64,000 bases of DNA. Source: Agelas oroides. Taxonomy: Eukaryota; Porifera; Demospongiae; Agelasida; Agelasidae. The translations under genes were made by a program, and so were the position numbers. The stretch covers positions 3,022,274-3,086,273 of the forward strand of contig OX422200.1 in the NCBI GenBank assembly GCA_949130485.1, written 5' to 3'. Below, in pieces: positions 14,496-27,352 of this stretch (position 1 is the first letter of the stretch; the number at the start of each line of letters is the position of its first letter). The notes under the pieces were generated by a model, which worked only from the letters and a program-made list of their open reading frames with translations, was not told the origin of the DNA and made no database searches.

Positions 14496-15099
14496 GCACT
14501 AATGCAAGGTGCATATTATCAAGAAGCTATGGGCATGAAACGTTAAAATATCTACACCATTTCTCGGTGCAAAAGGCGCACAAAGCTGTACGGATCGGCC
14601 AATATCACCGTCCCCTGCAGCGCCGTATTGGGCCGTCAATGGAAATTGGCGTACATTAGCGACTCTTCCTAGCTCGGTACAAAGGTTGCACTAATGCAAG
14701 GTGCGTATTATCAAGAAGCTATGGACATGAAGTATTTATATATCTAAACCCTTTCTCGGTGCAAAAGGAGCACAAAACTGTACAGGCCGGCCAATATCAC
14801 AGTCCCATGCAGCACCGTATAGGGCCATCAGTGGAAATTCGCGTACAATCGCGACTCTTCCTAGCTCGGTACAAAGGTTGCACTAGTGCAAGGTGCATAT
14901 TATCAAGAAGCTATGGGCATGAAGAGTTTAAATATCTAAACCCTTTCTCTGTGCAAAAGGAACACAAAGCTATACTGGCCGGCCAATAATCACTGTCCCA
15001 TTCAGCGCCGTATAGGGCCATCAATGGAAATTCGCGTACATTCGCGACTCTTCATAGCTCGGTACAAAGGATACACTAATGCAAGGAGCATATTATCAA

Positions 15100-15900
15100 G
15101 AAGCGATGGACATGAAGAGTTTAAATGTCTAAACACTTTCTCGGTGCAAAAGGCGCATAAAGCTGTACGGGTCGGCCAATATCACCGTCCCATTCAGCGC
15201 CGTATAGGGCCATCAATGGAAATTCGCGTATTTTCGCAACTCTTCCTAGCTTGGTACAAAGGTTGCATAGTGCAAGGTGCATATTGTCAAGAAACTGTGG
15301 GCATGAAGAGTTTAAAAATGTAAACCCTTTCTCGGTGCAAAAGGCGCACAAAGCTGTACGGGCCGGCCAATATCACCGTCCCCTTTAGCGGCTTAATGAA
15401 AATTCGCTTATATTCGCAACTCTTCCTAGCTCGGTGCAAAGGTTGCACCAATGCAAGGTGCATATTATCAAGAAGCTATTGGCGTGAAGAGTTTAAATAA
15501 CCAAACCCTTTCTCGGTGCAAAAGGCGCACAAAGCTGTACAGTCCGGCCAATATCTCCGTCCCATGCAGCGCCGTATAGTGCCTTCAATGGAAATTCGCG
15601 TACTTTCGCGACTAATCCTAGCTCGGTACAAAGGTTGCACTAATGCAAGGAGCATATTATCTAGAAGCCATGGGCATGAAGAGTTTAAATATGTAAACAA
15701 TCTCTCGGTGCAAAAGGTGCACAAAGCTGTACGGGCAGGCTAATATCACTGTCCCATGCAGCGCCATATTGGGCCATCAATGGAAATTCGCGTATATTCG
15801 CGACTCTTCCTAGCTCGGTACAAAGGTTGCACTGATGCAAGGTGCATATTATCAAGAAGCTATGGGCATGAAGAGTTTCAAAATGTAAACCCTTTCTCGG
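15100..15900 (+). repeat. Segment repeated 1,910 bp downstream
   Basis: This segment recurs at about 17,010-17,810. Shared rare features are a monomer with AGCGGCTTAATGAAAATTCGC and missing bases (near 15,388 and 17,298), GTTGCATAGTGCAAGG, and TATTGTCAAGAAACTGTGGG. A handful of substitutions separate the copies, for example at about 15,203, 15,238, 15,499 and 15,747. The offset is 10 monomers minus 10 bp. Confidence 0.8.
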
Positions 15901-17009
15901 TGCAAGAGGCGCACAAAGCTGTACGGGCCGGCCAATATCTCCATTCCCATGCAGCGCCGTATAGTGCCTTCAAAGGAAATTCGGGTACATTCGCGTCTAA
16001 TCCAAGCTCGGTACAAAGGTTGCACTAATGCAAGATGCATATTATCAAGAAGCTATGGGCATGAAGAGTTTAAATATCTAAACCCTTTCTCGGTGCAAAA
16101 GGAGTACAAAGCTGTACGGGCAGGCTAATATCACCGTCCAATGCAGCGCCATATTGGGCCATCAATGGAAATTCGCGTGTATTCGCGACTCTTCCTAGCT
16201 CGGTACAAAGATTGCACTAATGCAAGGTTCATATTATCAAGAAGCTATGGGCATGAAGAGTTTCAAAATGTAAACCCTTTCTCGGTGCAAAAGGCGCACA
16301 AAGCTCTACGGGCCGGCCAATATCTCCATTCCCATGCAGCGCCGTATAATGCCTTCAATGGAAATTCGCGTACATTCGCGACTAATTCTTGCTCGGTACA
16401 AAAGTTGCACTAATGCAAGGAGCATATTATCTAGAAGCCATGGGCATGAAGAGTTTAAATATGTAAACAATCTCTCGGTGCAAAAGGTGCGCAAAGCTGT
16501 ACGGGCAGTCCAATATCACCGTCCCATGCAGCGCCATATTGGGTCCTCAATGGAAATTCGCGTATATTCGCGACTCTTCCTAGCTAGGTACAAAGGTTGC
16601 ACTAATGCAAGGTGCATATTATGAAGAAGCTATGTGCATGAAGATTTTACAAATGTAAAACCTTTCCCGGTGCAAAAGGCGAACAAATATGTACGGGCCG
16701 GCCAATATTTCCGTCCCATTCAGCGCCGTATAGTGCCTTCAATTGAAATTCACGTAAACTCGCGACTAATCCTACCTCGGTACAAAGGTTGCACTAATGC
16801 AAGGTGCTTAGTATCAAGAAGCTATGGGCATGAAAAGTTAAAATATCTACACCATTTCTCGGTGCAAAAGGCGCACAATGCTGTACGGGTCGGCCAATAT
16901 CACCGTCCCCTGCAGCGCCGTATAGGGCCGTCAATGGAAATTTGCGTACATTCGCGACTGTTCCTAGCTCGGTACAAAGGTTACACTAATGCAAGGTGCA
17001 TATTATCAA

Positions 17010-18507
17010 GAAGCTATGCACATGAAGAGTTTAAATGTCTAAACACTTTCTCGGTGCAAAAGGCGCATAAAGCTGTACGGGTCGGCCAATATCACCGTCC
17101 CATGCAGCGCCGTATAGGGCCATCAATGGAAATTCGCGTATTTTCGCGACTCTTCCTAGCTTGGTACAAAGGTTGCATAGTGCAAGGTGCATATTGTCAA
17201 GAAACTGTGGGCATGAAGAGTTTAAAAATGTAAACCCTTTCTCGGTGCAAAAGGCGCACAAAGCTGTACGGGCCGGCCAATATCACCGTCCCCTTTAGCG
17301 GCTTAATGAAAATTCGCTTATATTCGCAACTCTTCCTAGCTCGGTGCAAAGGTTGCACCAATGCAAGGTGCATATTATCAAGAAGCTATTGGCGTGAAGA
17401 GTTTAAATATCCAAACCCTTTCTCGGTGCAAAAGGCGCACAAAGCTGTACAGTCCGGCCAATATCTCCGTCCCATGCAGCGCCGTATAGTGCCTTCAATG
17501 GAAATTCGCGTACTTTCGCGACTAATCCAAGCTCGGTACAAAGGTTGCACTAATGCAAGGAGCATATTATCTAGAAGCCATGGGCATGAAGAGTTTAAAT
17601 ATGTAAACAATCTCTCGGTGCAAAAGGTGCACAAAGCTGTACGGGCAGGCCAATATCACTGTCCCATGCAGCGCCATATTGGGCCATCAATGGAAATTCG
17701 CGTATATTCGCGACTCTTCCTAGCTCGGTACAAAGGTTGCACTGATGCAAGGTGCATATTATCAAGAAGCTATGGGCATGAAGAGTTTCAAAATGTAAAC
17801 CCTTTCTCGGTGCAAAAGGCACACAAAGCTTCTACGGGCCGGCCAATATCTCCATTCCCATGCAGCGCCGTATTGTGCCTTCAATGGAAATTCGCGTACA
17901 TTCGCGTCTAATCCAAGCTCGGTACAAAGGTTGCCCTAAAGCAAGGTGTATATTATCAAGAAGCTGTGGGCATGAAGAGTTAAAATATCTAAACCCTTTC
18001 TCGGTGTAAAAGGTGGACAAAGCTGTACGGGCCGGCCAATATTTCCGTCCCATTCAGCGCCATATTGGGCCATCAATGGAAATTCGCGTTTATTCGCGAC
18101 TCTTCCTAGCTCGGTACAAAGGTTGCACTAATGCAAGGTGCATATTATCAAGAAGCTATGGGCATGAAAGTTAAAATATCTACACCATTTCCCGGAGCAA
18201 AAGGCGCACAAAGCTGTACGGGTCGGCCAATATCACCGTCCCCTGCAGCGCCGTATTGGGTCGTCAATGGAAATTGGCGTACATTCGCGACTCTTCCTAG
18301 CTCGGTACAAAGGTTGCACTAATGCAAGGTGCATTTTATCAAGAAGCTATGGGCATGAAGAGTTTATATATCTAAACCCTTTCTCGGTGCAAAAGGAGCA
18401 CAAAACTGTACAGGCCGACCAATATCACCGTCCCATGCAGCGCAGTATAGGGCCATCAATGGAAATTCGCGTACAATCCCGACTCTTCCTAGCTCGGTAC
18501 AAAGGTT
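17010..18507 (+). repeat. Mosaic segment built from two upstream sources
   Basis: The left part matches 15,100-15,900 (offset 1,910). The right part matches 13,650-14,495 (offset 4,012). The switch lies between about 17,662 and 17,815, where the two sources are nearly the same. This is the pattern expected from unequal crossover or gene conversion between misaligned arrays. Confidence 0.75.
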
Positions 18508-18724
18508 GCACTAATGCAAGATGCATATTATCAAGAAGCTATGGGCATGAAGAGTTTAAATATCTAAACCGTTTCTCGGTGTAAAAGGAGGACAAACTTG
18601 TACGGGCCGGACAATATCATCGTCCCATTCAGCGCATTATTGGGCCATCAATTGAAATTCGCGTATATTCGCGACTCTTCCTAGCTCGGTACAAAGGTTA
18701 CAGTAATGCAAGGTGCATATTATT

Positions 18725-21590
18725 AAGAAGCTATGTGCATGAAGAGCTTAAATATCCAAACCCTTTCACGGTGATAAAGGAGCACAAAGCTGTACGGGCC
18801 GGCAAAATCACTGTCCCCTGCAGCGCCGTATAGTGCCATCAATGGAAATTCGCGTACATTCGCGACTCTTCCTAGCTCGGTACAAAGGTTGCACAAATGC
18901 AAGGTGCATATTATCAAGAAGCCATGGGCATGAAGAGTTTAAATATCTAAACCATCTCACGGTGCAAAAGGTGCACAAAGCTGTACGGGCAGGCCAATAT
19001 CACCGTCCCATGCAGCGCCATATTGGGCCATCAATGGAAATTCGCGTATATTCGCGACTCTTCCTAGCTCGGTACAAAGGTTGCACTAATGCAAGGTGCA
19101 TATTATCAATAAGCTATGGGCATGAAGAGTTTCAAAATGTAAACCTTTTCTCGGTGCAAAAGGCGCACAACTCTGTACTGGCCGGCCAATATCACCGTCC
19201 CATGCAGCGCTGTATAGTGCCTTCAATGGACATTCGCGTACATTCGCGTCTAATCCAAGCTCGGTACAAAGGTTACACTAATGCAAGATGCATATTATCA
19301 AGAAGCTATGGGCATGAAGAGTTTAAATATCTAAACCCTTTCTCGGTGCAAAAGGAGCACAAATCTGTACGGGCAGGCCAATATCACCGTCCCATGCAGC
19401 GCCATATTGGGCCATCAATGGAAATTCGCGTGTATTCGCGACTCTTCCTAGCTCGGTACAAAGGTTGCACTAATGCAAGGTGCATATTATCAAGAAGCTA
19501 TGGGCATGAAGAGTTTCAAAATGTAAACCCTTTCTCGGTGCAAAAGGCGCACAAATCTGTACGAGCCGGCCAATATCTCCATTCCCATGTAGCGCCGAAT
19601 AGTACCTTCAATGGAAATTCGCGTACATTCGCGTCTAATCCAAGCTCGGTACAAAGGTTGCCCTAATGCAAGGTGCATATTATCAAGAAGCTGTGGGCAT
19701 GAAGAGTTTAAATATCTAAACCCTTTCTCGGTGTAAAAGGAGGACAAAGCTGTACGGGCCGGCCAATATCATCGTCCCATTCAGCGCCATATTGGGACAT
19801 CAATTAAAATTCGCGTATATTCGCGACTCTTCCTAGCTCGGTACAAAGGTTGCACTAATGCAAGGAGCATATTATCTAGAAGCCATGGGCATGAAGAGTT
19901 TAATTATCTAAACCAACTCACGGTGCAAAAGGTGCACAAAGCTGTACGGGCAGGCCAATATTACCGTCCCATGCAGCGCCATATTGGGCCATCAATGGAA
20001 ATTCGCGTATATTCGCGACTCTTCCTAGCTCGGTACAAAGGTTGCACTAATGCAAGGTGCATATTATCAAGAAGCTATGGGCATGAAGAGTTTCAAAATG
20101 TAAACCCTTTCTCGGTGCAAAAGGCGCACAACTCTGTACTGGCCGGCTAATATCACCGTCCCATGCAGCGCCGTATAGTACCTTCAATGGAAATTCGCGT
20201 ACATTCGCGTCTAATCCAAGCTCGGTACAAAGGTTGCACTAATGCAAGATGCATATTATCAAGAAGCTGTGGGCATGAAGAGTTTAAATATCTAAACCCT
20301 TTCTCGGTGGAAAAGGAGCACAAAGCTGTACGGGCAGGCCAATATCACCGTCCCATGCAGCGCCATATTGGGCCATCAATGGAAATTCGCGTGTATTCGC
20401 GACTCTTCCTAGCTCGGTACAAAGGTTGCACTAATGCAAGGTGCATATTATCAAGAAGCTATGGGCATGAAGAGTTTCAAAATGTAAACCCTTTCTCGGT
20501 GCAAAAGGCGCACAAATCTGTACGAGCCGGCCAATATCTCCATTCCCATGTAGCGCCGAATAGTACCTTCAATGGAAATTCGCGTATATTAGCGTCTAAT
20601 CCAAGCTCGGTACAAAGGTTGCCCTAATGCAAGGTGCATATTATCAAGAAGCTGTGGGCATGAAGAGTTTAAATATCTAAACCCTTTCTCGGTGTAAAAG
20701 GAGGACAAAGCTGTACGGGCCGGCCAATATCATCGTCCCATTCAGCGCCATATTGGGCCATCAATTAAAATTCCCGTATATTCGCGACTCTTCCTAGCTC
20801 GGTACAAAGGTTGCACTAATGCAAGGAGCATATTATCTAGAAGCCATGGGCATGAAGAGTTTAATTATCTAAACCAACTCACGGTGCAAAAGGTGCACAA
20901 AGCTGTACGGGCAGGCCAATATTACCGTCCCATGCAGCGCCATATTGGGCCATCAATGGAAATTCGCGTATATTCGCGACTCTTCCTAGCTCGGTACAAA
21001 GGTTGCACTAATGCAAGGTGCATATTATCAAGAAGCTATGGGCATGAAGAGTTTCAAAATTTAAACCCTTTCTCGGTGCAAAAGGCGCACAAAGCTGTAC
21101 GGGCCGGCCAATATCTCCATTCCCATGTAGCGCCGAATAGTGCCTTCAATGGAAATTCGCGTATATTCACGTCTAATCCAAGCTCGGTACAAAGGTTGCA
21201 CTAATGCAAGATGCATATTATCAAGAAGCTATGGGCATGAAGAGTTTAAATTTCTAAACCCTTTCTCCGTGCAAAAGGTGCACAAAGCTGTACGGGCAAG
21301 CCAATATCACCGTCCCATGCAGCGCCGTATTGGGCCATGAATTGAAATTCGCGTATATTCGCAACTCTTCATAGCTCGGTGCAATGGTTGAACCAATGCA
21401 AGGTGCATATTATCAAGAAGCTATTGGCGTGAAGAGTTTAAATATCCAAACCCTTTCTCGGTGCAAAAGGCGCACAAAGCTGTACAGGCCGGCCAATATC
21501 TCCATCCCATGCAGCGTCGTATAGTGCCTTCAATGGAAAATCGCGTATATTCGCGACTAATCCTAGCTCGGTACAAAGGTTGCACTAATG
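18725..21590 (+). repeat. Copy 1 of a ~2.87-kb, 15-monomer block (offset 5,762)
   Basis: The block recurs at 24,487-27,352 with the same order of variant monomers. Within it a 961-bp five-monomer unit repeats: the CAAATCTGTACGAGCC and CCGAATAGTACC variants return near 19,550-19,605 and 20,511-20,566, and the GTTTAATTATCTAAACC variant returns near 19,899 and 20,860. A shorter relative lies at about 28.72-29.49 kb, and parts return near 31.6-32.0 and 33.7-34.3 kb. Confidence 0.8.
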
Positions 21591-24486
21591 CAAGGTGCAT
21601 ATTATCAAGAAGCTATGGGCATGAAGAGTTTCAAAATGTTAACCCTTTCTCGGTGCAAAAGGCGCACAACTCTGTACTGGCCGGCCAATATCACCGTCCC
21701 ATGCAGCGCCGTATAGTACCTTCAATGGAAATTCGCGTACATTCGCGTCTAATCCAAGCTCTGTACAAAGGTTGCACTAATGCAAGATGCATATTATCAA
21801 GAAGCTATGGGCATGAAGAGTTTAAATATCTAAACCCTTCCTCGGTGCAAAAGGAGCACAAAGCTGTACGGGCAGGCCAATATCACCGTCCCATGCAGCG
21901 CCATATTGGGCCATCAATGGAAATTCGCGTATATTCGCGACTCTTCCTAGCTCGGTACAAAAGTTGCACTAATGCAAGGTGCATATTATCAAGAAGCTAT
22001 GGGCATGAAGAGTTTCAAAATGTAAACCCTTTCTCGGTGCAAAAGGCGCACAAATCTGTACGGGCCGGCCAATATCTCCATTCCCATGTATCTCCGAATA
22101 GTACCTTCAATGGAAATTCGCGTATATTCGCGACTCTTCCTTGCTCGGTACAAAGGTTGCACTAATGAAAGATGCATATTATCAAGAAGCTATGGGCATG
22201 AAGAGTTTAAATATCTGAACCCTTTCTCGGTGCAAAAGGAGCACAAAGCTGTATGGGCCTGCCAATATCACCGTCCCATGCAGCGCCATATTGGGCCATC
22301 AATGGAAATTCGCGAATATTCGCGACTCTTCCTAGCTCGGTACAAAGGTTGCACTAATGCAAGGTTCATATTATAAAGAAGCTATGGGCATGAAGAGTTT
22401 AAATATCTAATCCATCTCACGGTGTAAAAGGTGCACAAAGCTGTATGGGCAGGCCAATATCACCGTCACATGCAGCGCCATATTGGGCCATCAATGGAAA
22501 TTCGCGTGTATTCGCGACTCTTCCTAGCTCGGTACAAAGGTTGCACCAATGCAAGGTGCATATTATCAAGAAGCTATTGGCGTGAAGAGTTTAAATATCC
22601 AAACCCTTTCTCGGTGCAAAAGGTGCACAAAGCTGTACGGGCAGGCCAAAATCACCGTCCCATTCAGCGCCATATTGGGCCATCAATGGAAATTCGCGTA
22701 TATTCGCAACTCTTCATAGCTCGGTGCAAAGGTTGCACCAATGCAAGGTGCATATTATCAAGAAGCTATTGGCGTGAAGAGTTTAAATATCCAAACCCTT
22801 TCTCGGTGCAAAAGGCGCACAAAGCTGTACAGGCCGGCCAATATCTCCGCCCCATGCAGCGCCGTATAGTGCCTTCAATGGAAAATCGCGTATTTCGCGA
22901 CTAATCCTAGCTCGATACAAAGGTTGCACTAATGCAAGGAGCATATTATCAAGAAGCCATGGGCATGAAGAGTTTAAATATGTAAACAATCTCTCGGTGC
23001 AAAAGGTGCACAAAGCTGTACGGGCAGGCCAATATCACCGTCCCATGCAGCGCCATATTGGCCCATCAATGGAAATTCGCGTGTATTCGCAACTCTTCCT
23101 AGCTCGGTACAAAGGCTGCACTAATGCAAGGTTCATATTATCAAGAAGCTATGGGCATGAAGAGTTTCAAAATGTAAACCCTTTCTCGGTGCAAAAGGCG
23201 CACAAAGCTGTACGGGCCGGCCAATATCTCCATTCTCATGCAGCGCGGTATAGTGCCTTCAATGGAAGTTCGCGTATATTCGCGTCTAATCCAAGCTCGG
23301 TACAAAGGTTTCCCTAATGCAAGATGCATATTATCAAGAAGCTGTGGGCATGAAGATTTTAAATATCTAAACCCTTTCTCGGTGTAAAAGGAGGACAAAG
23401 CTGTACGGGCCGGCCAATATCACCGTCCCATTCAGCGCCATAATGGGACATCAATGGAAATTCGCGTATATTCGCGACTCTTCCTAGCTCGGTACAAAGG
23501 TTGCAGTAATGCAAGGTGCATATTATCAAGAAGCTATGGGCATGAAGAGTTTAAATATCCAAACCCTTTCTCGGTGCAAAAGGAGCACAAAGCTGTACGG
23601 CCCGGCAAAGTCATTGTCCCCTGCAGCGCCGTATAGTGCCATCAATGGAAATTCGCGTATATTCGCGTCTAATCCAAGCTTGGTACAAAGTTTGCACTAA
23701 TGCAAGGAGCATATTATCTACAAGGCATGGGCATGAAGAGTTTAAATATCTGAACCATCTCACGGTGCAAAAGGTGCACAAAGCAGTACGGGCAGGCCAA
23801 TATCACCGTCCCATGCAGCGCCGTATAGGGCCATCAATGGAAATTCGCGTACATTCGCGACTCTTCCTAGCTCGTTACAAAGGTTGCACTAATGCAAGGT
23901 GCATATTATCAAGGAGCTATGGGCATGAAGAGTATAAAACTGTAAACCCTTTCTCGGTGCAAAAGGTGCACAACTCTGTACGGGCCGGCCAATATCTCCG
24001 TCCCAAGCAGCGCCGTATAGTGCCTTCAATGGAAATTCGCGGATATTCGCGTCACTTCCTAGCTCGGTATAAATGTTGCACTAATGCAAGGTTAATATTA
24101 TCAAGAAGCTATGGTCATGAAGAGTTTAAATATCTAAACCGTTTCTCGGTGCAAATGGAGCACAAAGCTATACGGGCCGGCAAATATCACCTTCCCCTGC
24201 AGCGCCGTATAGTGCCATCAATGGAAACTCGCGTACATTCGCGACTCTTCCTAGCTCGGTACAAAGGTTGCACTGATGCATGGTGCATATTATCAAGAAG
24301 CTATGGGCATGAAGAGTTTATAAATGTAAACCCTTTCTCGGAGCAAAAGGCGCACAACTCTGTACGTTCCGGCCAATGTCACCGTCCCATGCAGCGCCGT
24401 ATAGTGCCTTCAATGGAAATTAGCGTGCATTCGCGTCTAATCCAAGCTCGGTACAAAGGTTGCACTAATGCAAGATGCATATTATC

Positions 24487-27352
24487 AAGAAGCTATGTGC
24501 ATGAAGAGCTTAAATATCCAAACCCTTTCACGGTGATAAAGGAGCACAAAGCTGTACGGGCCGGCAAAATCACTGTCCCATGCAGCGCCGTATAGTGCCA
24601 TCAATGGAAATTCGCGTACATTCGCGACTCTTCCTAGCTCGGTACAAAGGTTGCACTAATGCAAGGTGCATATTATCAAGAAGCCATGGGCATGAAGAGT
24701 TTAAATATCTAAACCATCTCACGGTGCAAAAGGTGCACAAAGCTGTACGGGCAGGCCAATATCACCGTCCCATGCAGCGCCATATTGGGCCATCAATGGA
24801 AATTCGCGTATATTCGCGACTCTTCCTAGCTCGGTACAAAGGTTGCACTAATGCAAGGTGCATATTATCAATAAGCTATGGGCATGAAGAGTTTCAAAAT
24901 GTAAACCTTTTCTCGGTGCAAAAGGCGCACAACTCTGTACTGGCCGGCCAATATCACCGTCCCATGCAGCGCTGTATAGTGCCTTCAATGGACATTCGGG
25001 TACATTCGCGTCTAATCCAAGCTCGGTACAAAGGTTACACTAATGCAAGATGCATATTATCAAGAAGCTATGGGCATGAAGAGTTTAAATATCTAAACCC
25101 TTTCTCGGTGCAAAAGGAGCACAAAGCTGTACGGGCTGGCCAATATCACCGTTCCATGCAGCGCCATATTGGGCCATCAATGGAAATTCGCGTGTATTCG
25201 CGACTCTTCCTAGCTCGGTACAAAGGTTGCACTAATGCAAGGTGCATATTATCAAGAAGCTATGGGCATGAAGAGTTTCAAAATGTAAACCCTTTCTCGG
25301 TGCAAAAGGCGCACAAATCTGTACGAGCCGGCCAATATCTCCATTCCCATGTAGCGCCGAATAGTACCTTCAATGGAAATTCGCGTACATTCGCGTCTAA
25401 TCCAAGCTCGGTACAAAGGTTGCCCTAATGCAAGGTGCATATTATCAAGAAGCTGTGGGCATGAAGAGTTTAAATATCTAAACCCTTTCTCGGTGTAAAA
25501 GGAGGACAAAGCTGTACGGGCCGGCCAATATCATCGTCACATTCAGCACCATATTGGGCCATCAATTAAAATTCGCGTATATTCGCGACTCTTCCTAGCT
25601 CGGTACAAAGGTTGCACTAATGCAAGGAGCATATTATCTAGAAGCCATGGGCATGAAGAGTTTAATTATCTAAACCAACTCACGGTGCAAAAGGTGCACA
25701 AAGCTGTACGGGCAGGCCAATATTACCGTCCCATGCAGCGCCATATTGGGCCATCAATGGAAATTCGCGTATATTCGCGACTCTTCCTAGCTCGGTACAA
25801 AGGTTGCACTAATGCAAGGTGCATATTATCAAGAAGCTATGGGCATGAAGAGTTTCAAAATGTAGACCCTTTCTCGGTGCAAAAGGCGCACAACTCTGTA
25901 CTGGCCGGCTAATATCACCGTCCCATGCAGCGCCGTATAGTACCTTCAATGGAAATTCCCGTACATTCGCGTCTAATCCAAGCTCGGTACAAAGGTTGCA
26001 CTAATGCAAGATGCATATCATCAAGAAGCTGTGGGCATGAAGAGTTTAAATATCTAAACCCTTTCTCGGTGCAAAAGGAGCACAAAGCTGTACGGGCAGG
26101 CCAATATCACCGTCCCATGCAGCGCCATATTGGGCCATCAATGGAAATTCGCGTGTATTCGCGACTCTTCCTAGCTCGGTACAAAGGTTGCACTAATGCA
26201 AGGTGCATATTATCAAGAAGCTATGGGCATGAAGAGTTTCAAAATGTAAACCCTTTCTCGGTGCAAAAGGCGCACAAATCTGTACGAGCCGGCCAATATC
26301 TCCATTCCCATGTAGCGCCGAATAGTACCTTCAATGAAAATTCGCGTACATTCGCGTCTAATCCAAGCTCGGTACAAAGGTTGCCCTAATGCAAGGTGCA
26401 TATTATCAAGAAGCTGTTGGCATGAAGAGTTTAAATATCTAAACCCTTTCTCGGTGTAAAAGGAGGACAAAGCTGTACGGGCCGGCCAATATCATCGTCC
26501 CATTCAGCGCCATATTGGGCCATCAATTAAAATTCGCGTATATTCGCGACTCTTCCTAGCTCGGTACAAAGGTTGCACTAATGCAAGGAGCATATTATCT
26601 AGAAGCCATGGGCATGAAGAGTTTAATTATCTAAACCAACTCACGGTGCAAAAGGTGCACAAAGCTGTACGGGCAGGCCAATATTACCGTCCCATGCAGC
26701 GCCATATTGGGCCATCAATGGAAATTCGCGTATATTCGCGACTCTTCCTAGCTCGGTACAAAGGTTGCACTAATGCAAGGTGCATATTATCAAGAAGCTA
26801 TGGGCATGAAGAGTTTCAAAATGTAAACCCTTTCTCGGTGCAAAAGGCGCACAAAGCTGTACGGGCCGGCCAATATCTCCATTCCCATGAAGCGCCGAAT
26901 ATTGCCTTCAATGGAAATTCGCGTATATTCACGTCTAATCCAAGCTCGGTACAAAGGTTGCACTAATGCAAGATGCATATTATCAAGAAGCTATGGGCAT
27001 GAAGAGTTTAAATATCTAAACCCTTTCTCGGTGCAAAAGGTGCACAAAGCTGTACGGGCAATCCAATATCACCGTCCCATGCAGCGCCGTATTGGGCCAT
27101 GAATTGAAATTCGCGTATATTCGCAACTCTTCATAGCTCGGTGCAATGGTTGAACCAATGCAAGGTGCATATTATCAAGAAGCTATTGGCGTGAAGAGTT
27201 TAAATATCCAAACCCTTTCTCGGTGCAAAAGGCGCACAAAGCTGTACAGGCCGGCCAATATCTCCATCCCATGCAGCGCCGTATAGTGCCTTCAATGGAA
27301 AATCGCGTACATTCGCGACTAATCCTAGCTCGGTACAAAGGTTGCACTAATG
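24487..27352 (+). repeat. Copy 2 of the ~2.87-kb, 15-monomer block
   Basis: This matches 18,725-21,590 at an offset of 5,762 bp (30 monomers plus 2 bp). The internal 961-bp five-monomer repeat is also present, with corresponding points at about 25,252 and 26,213 and again at 25,685 and 26,646. The match fades at both ends into different monomer types, so the block moved as a unit. Confidence 0.8.
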
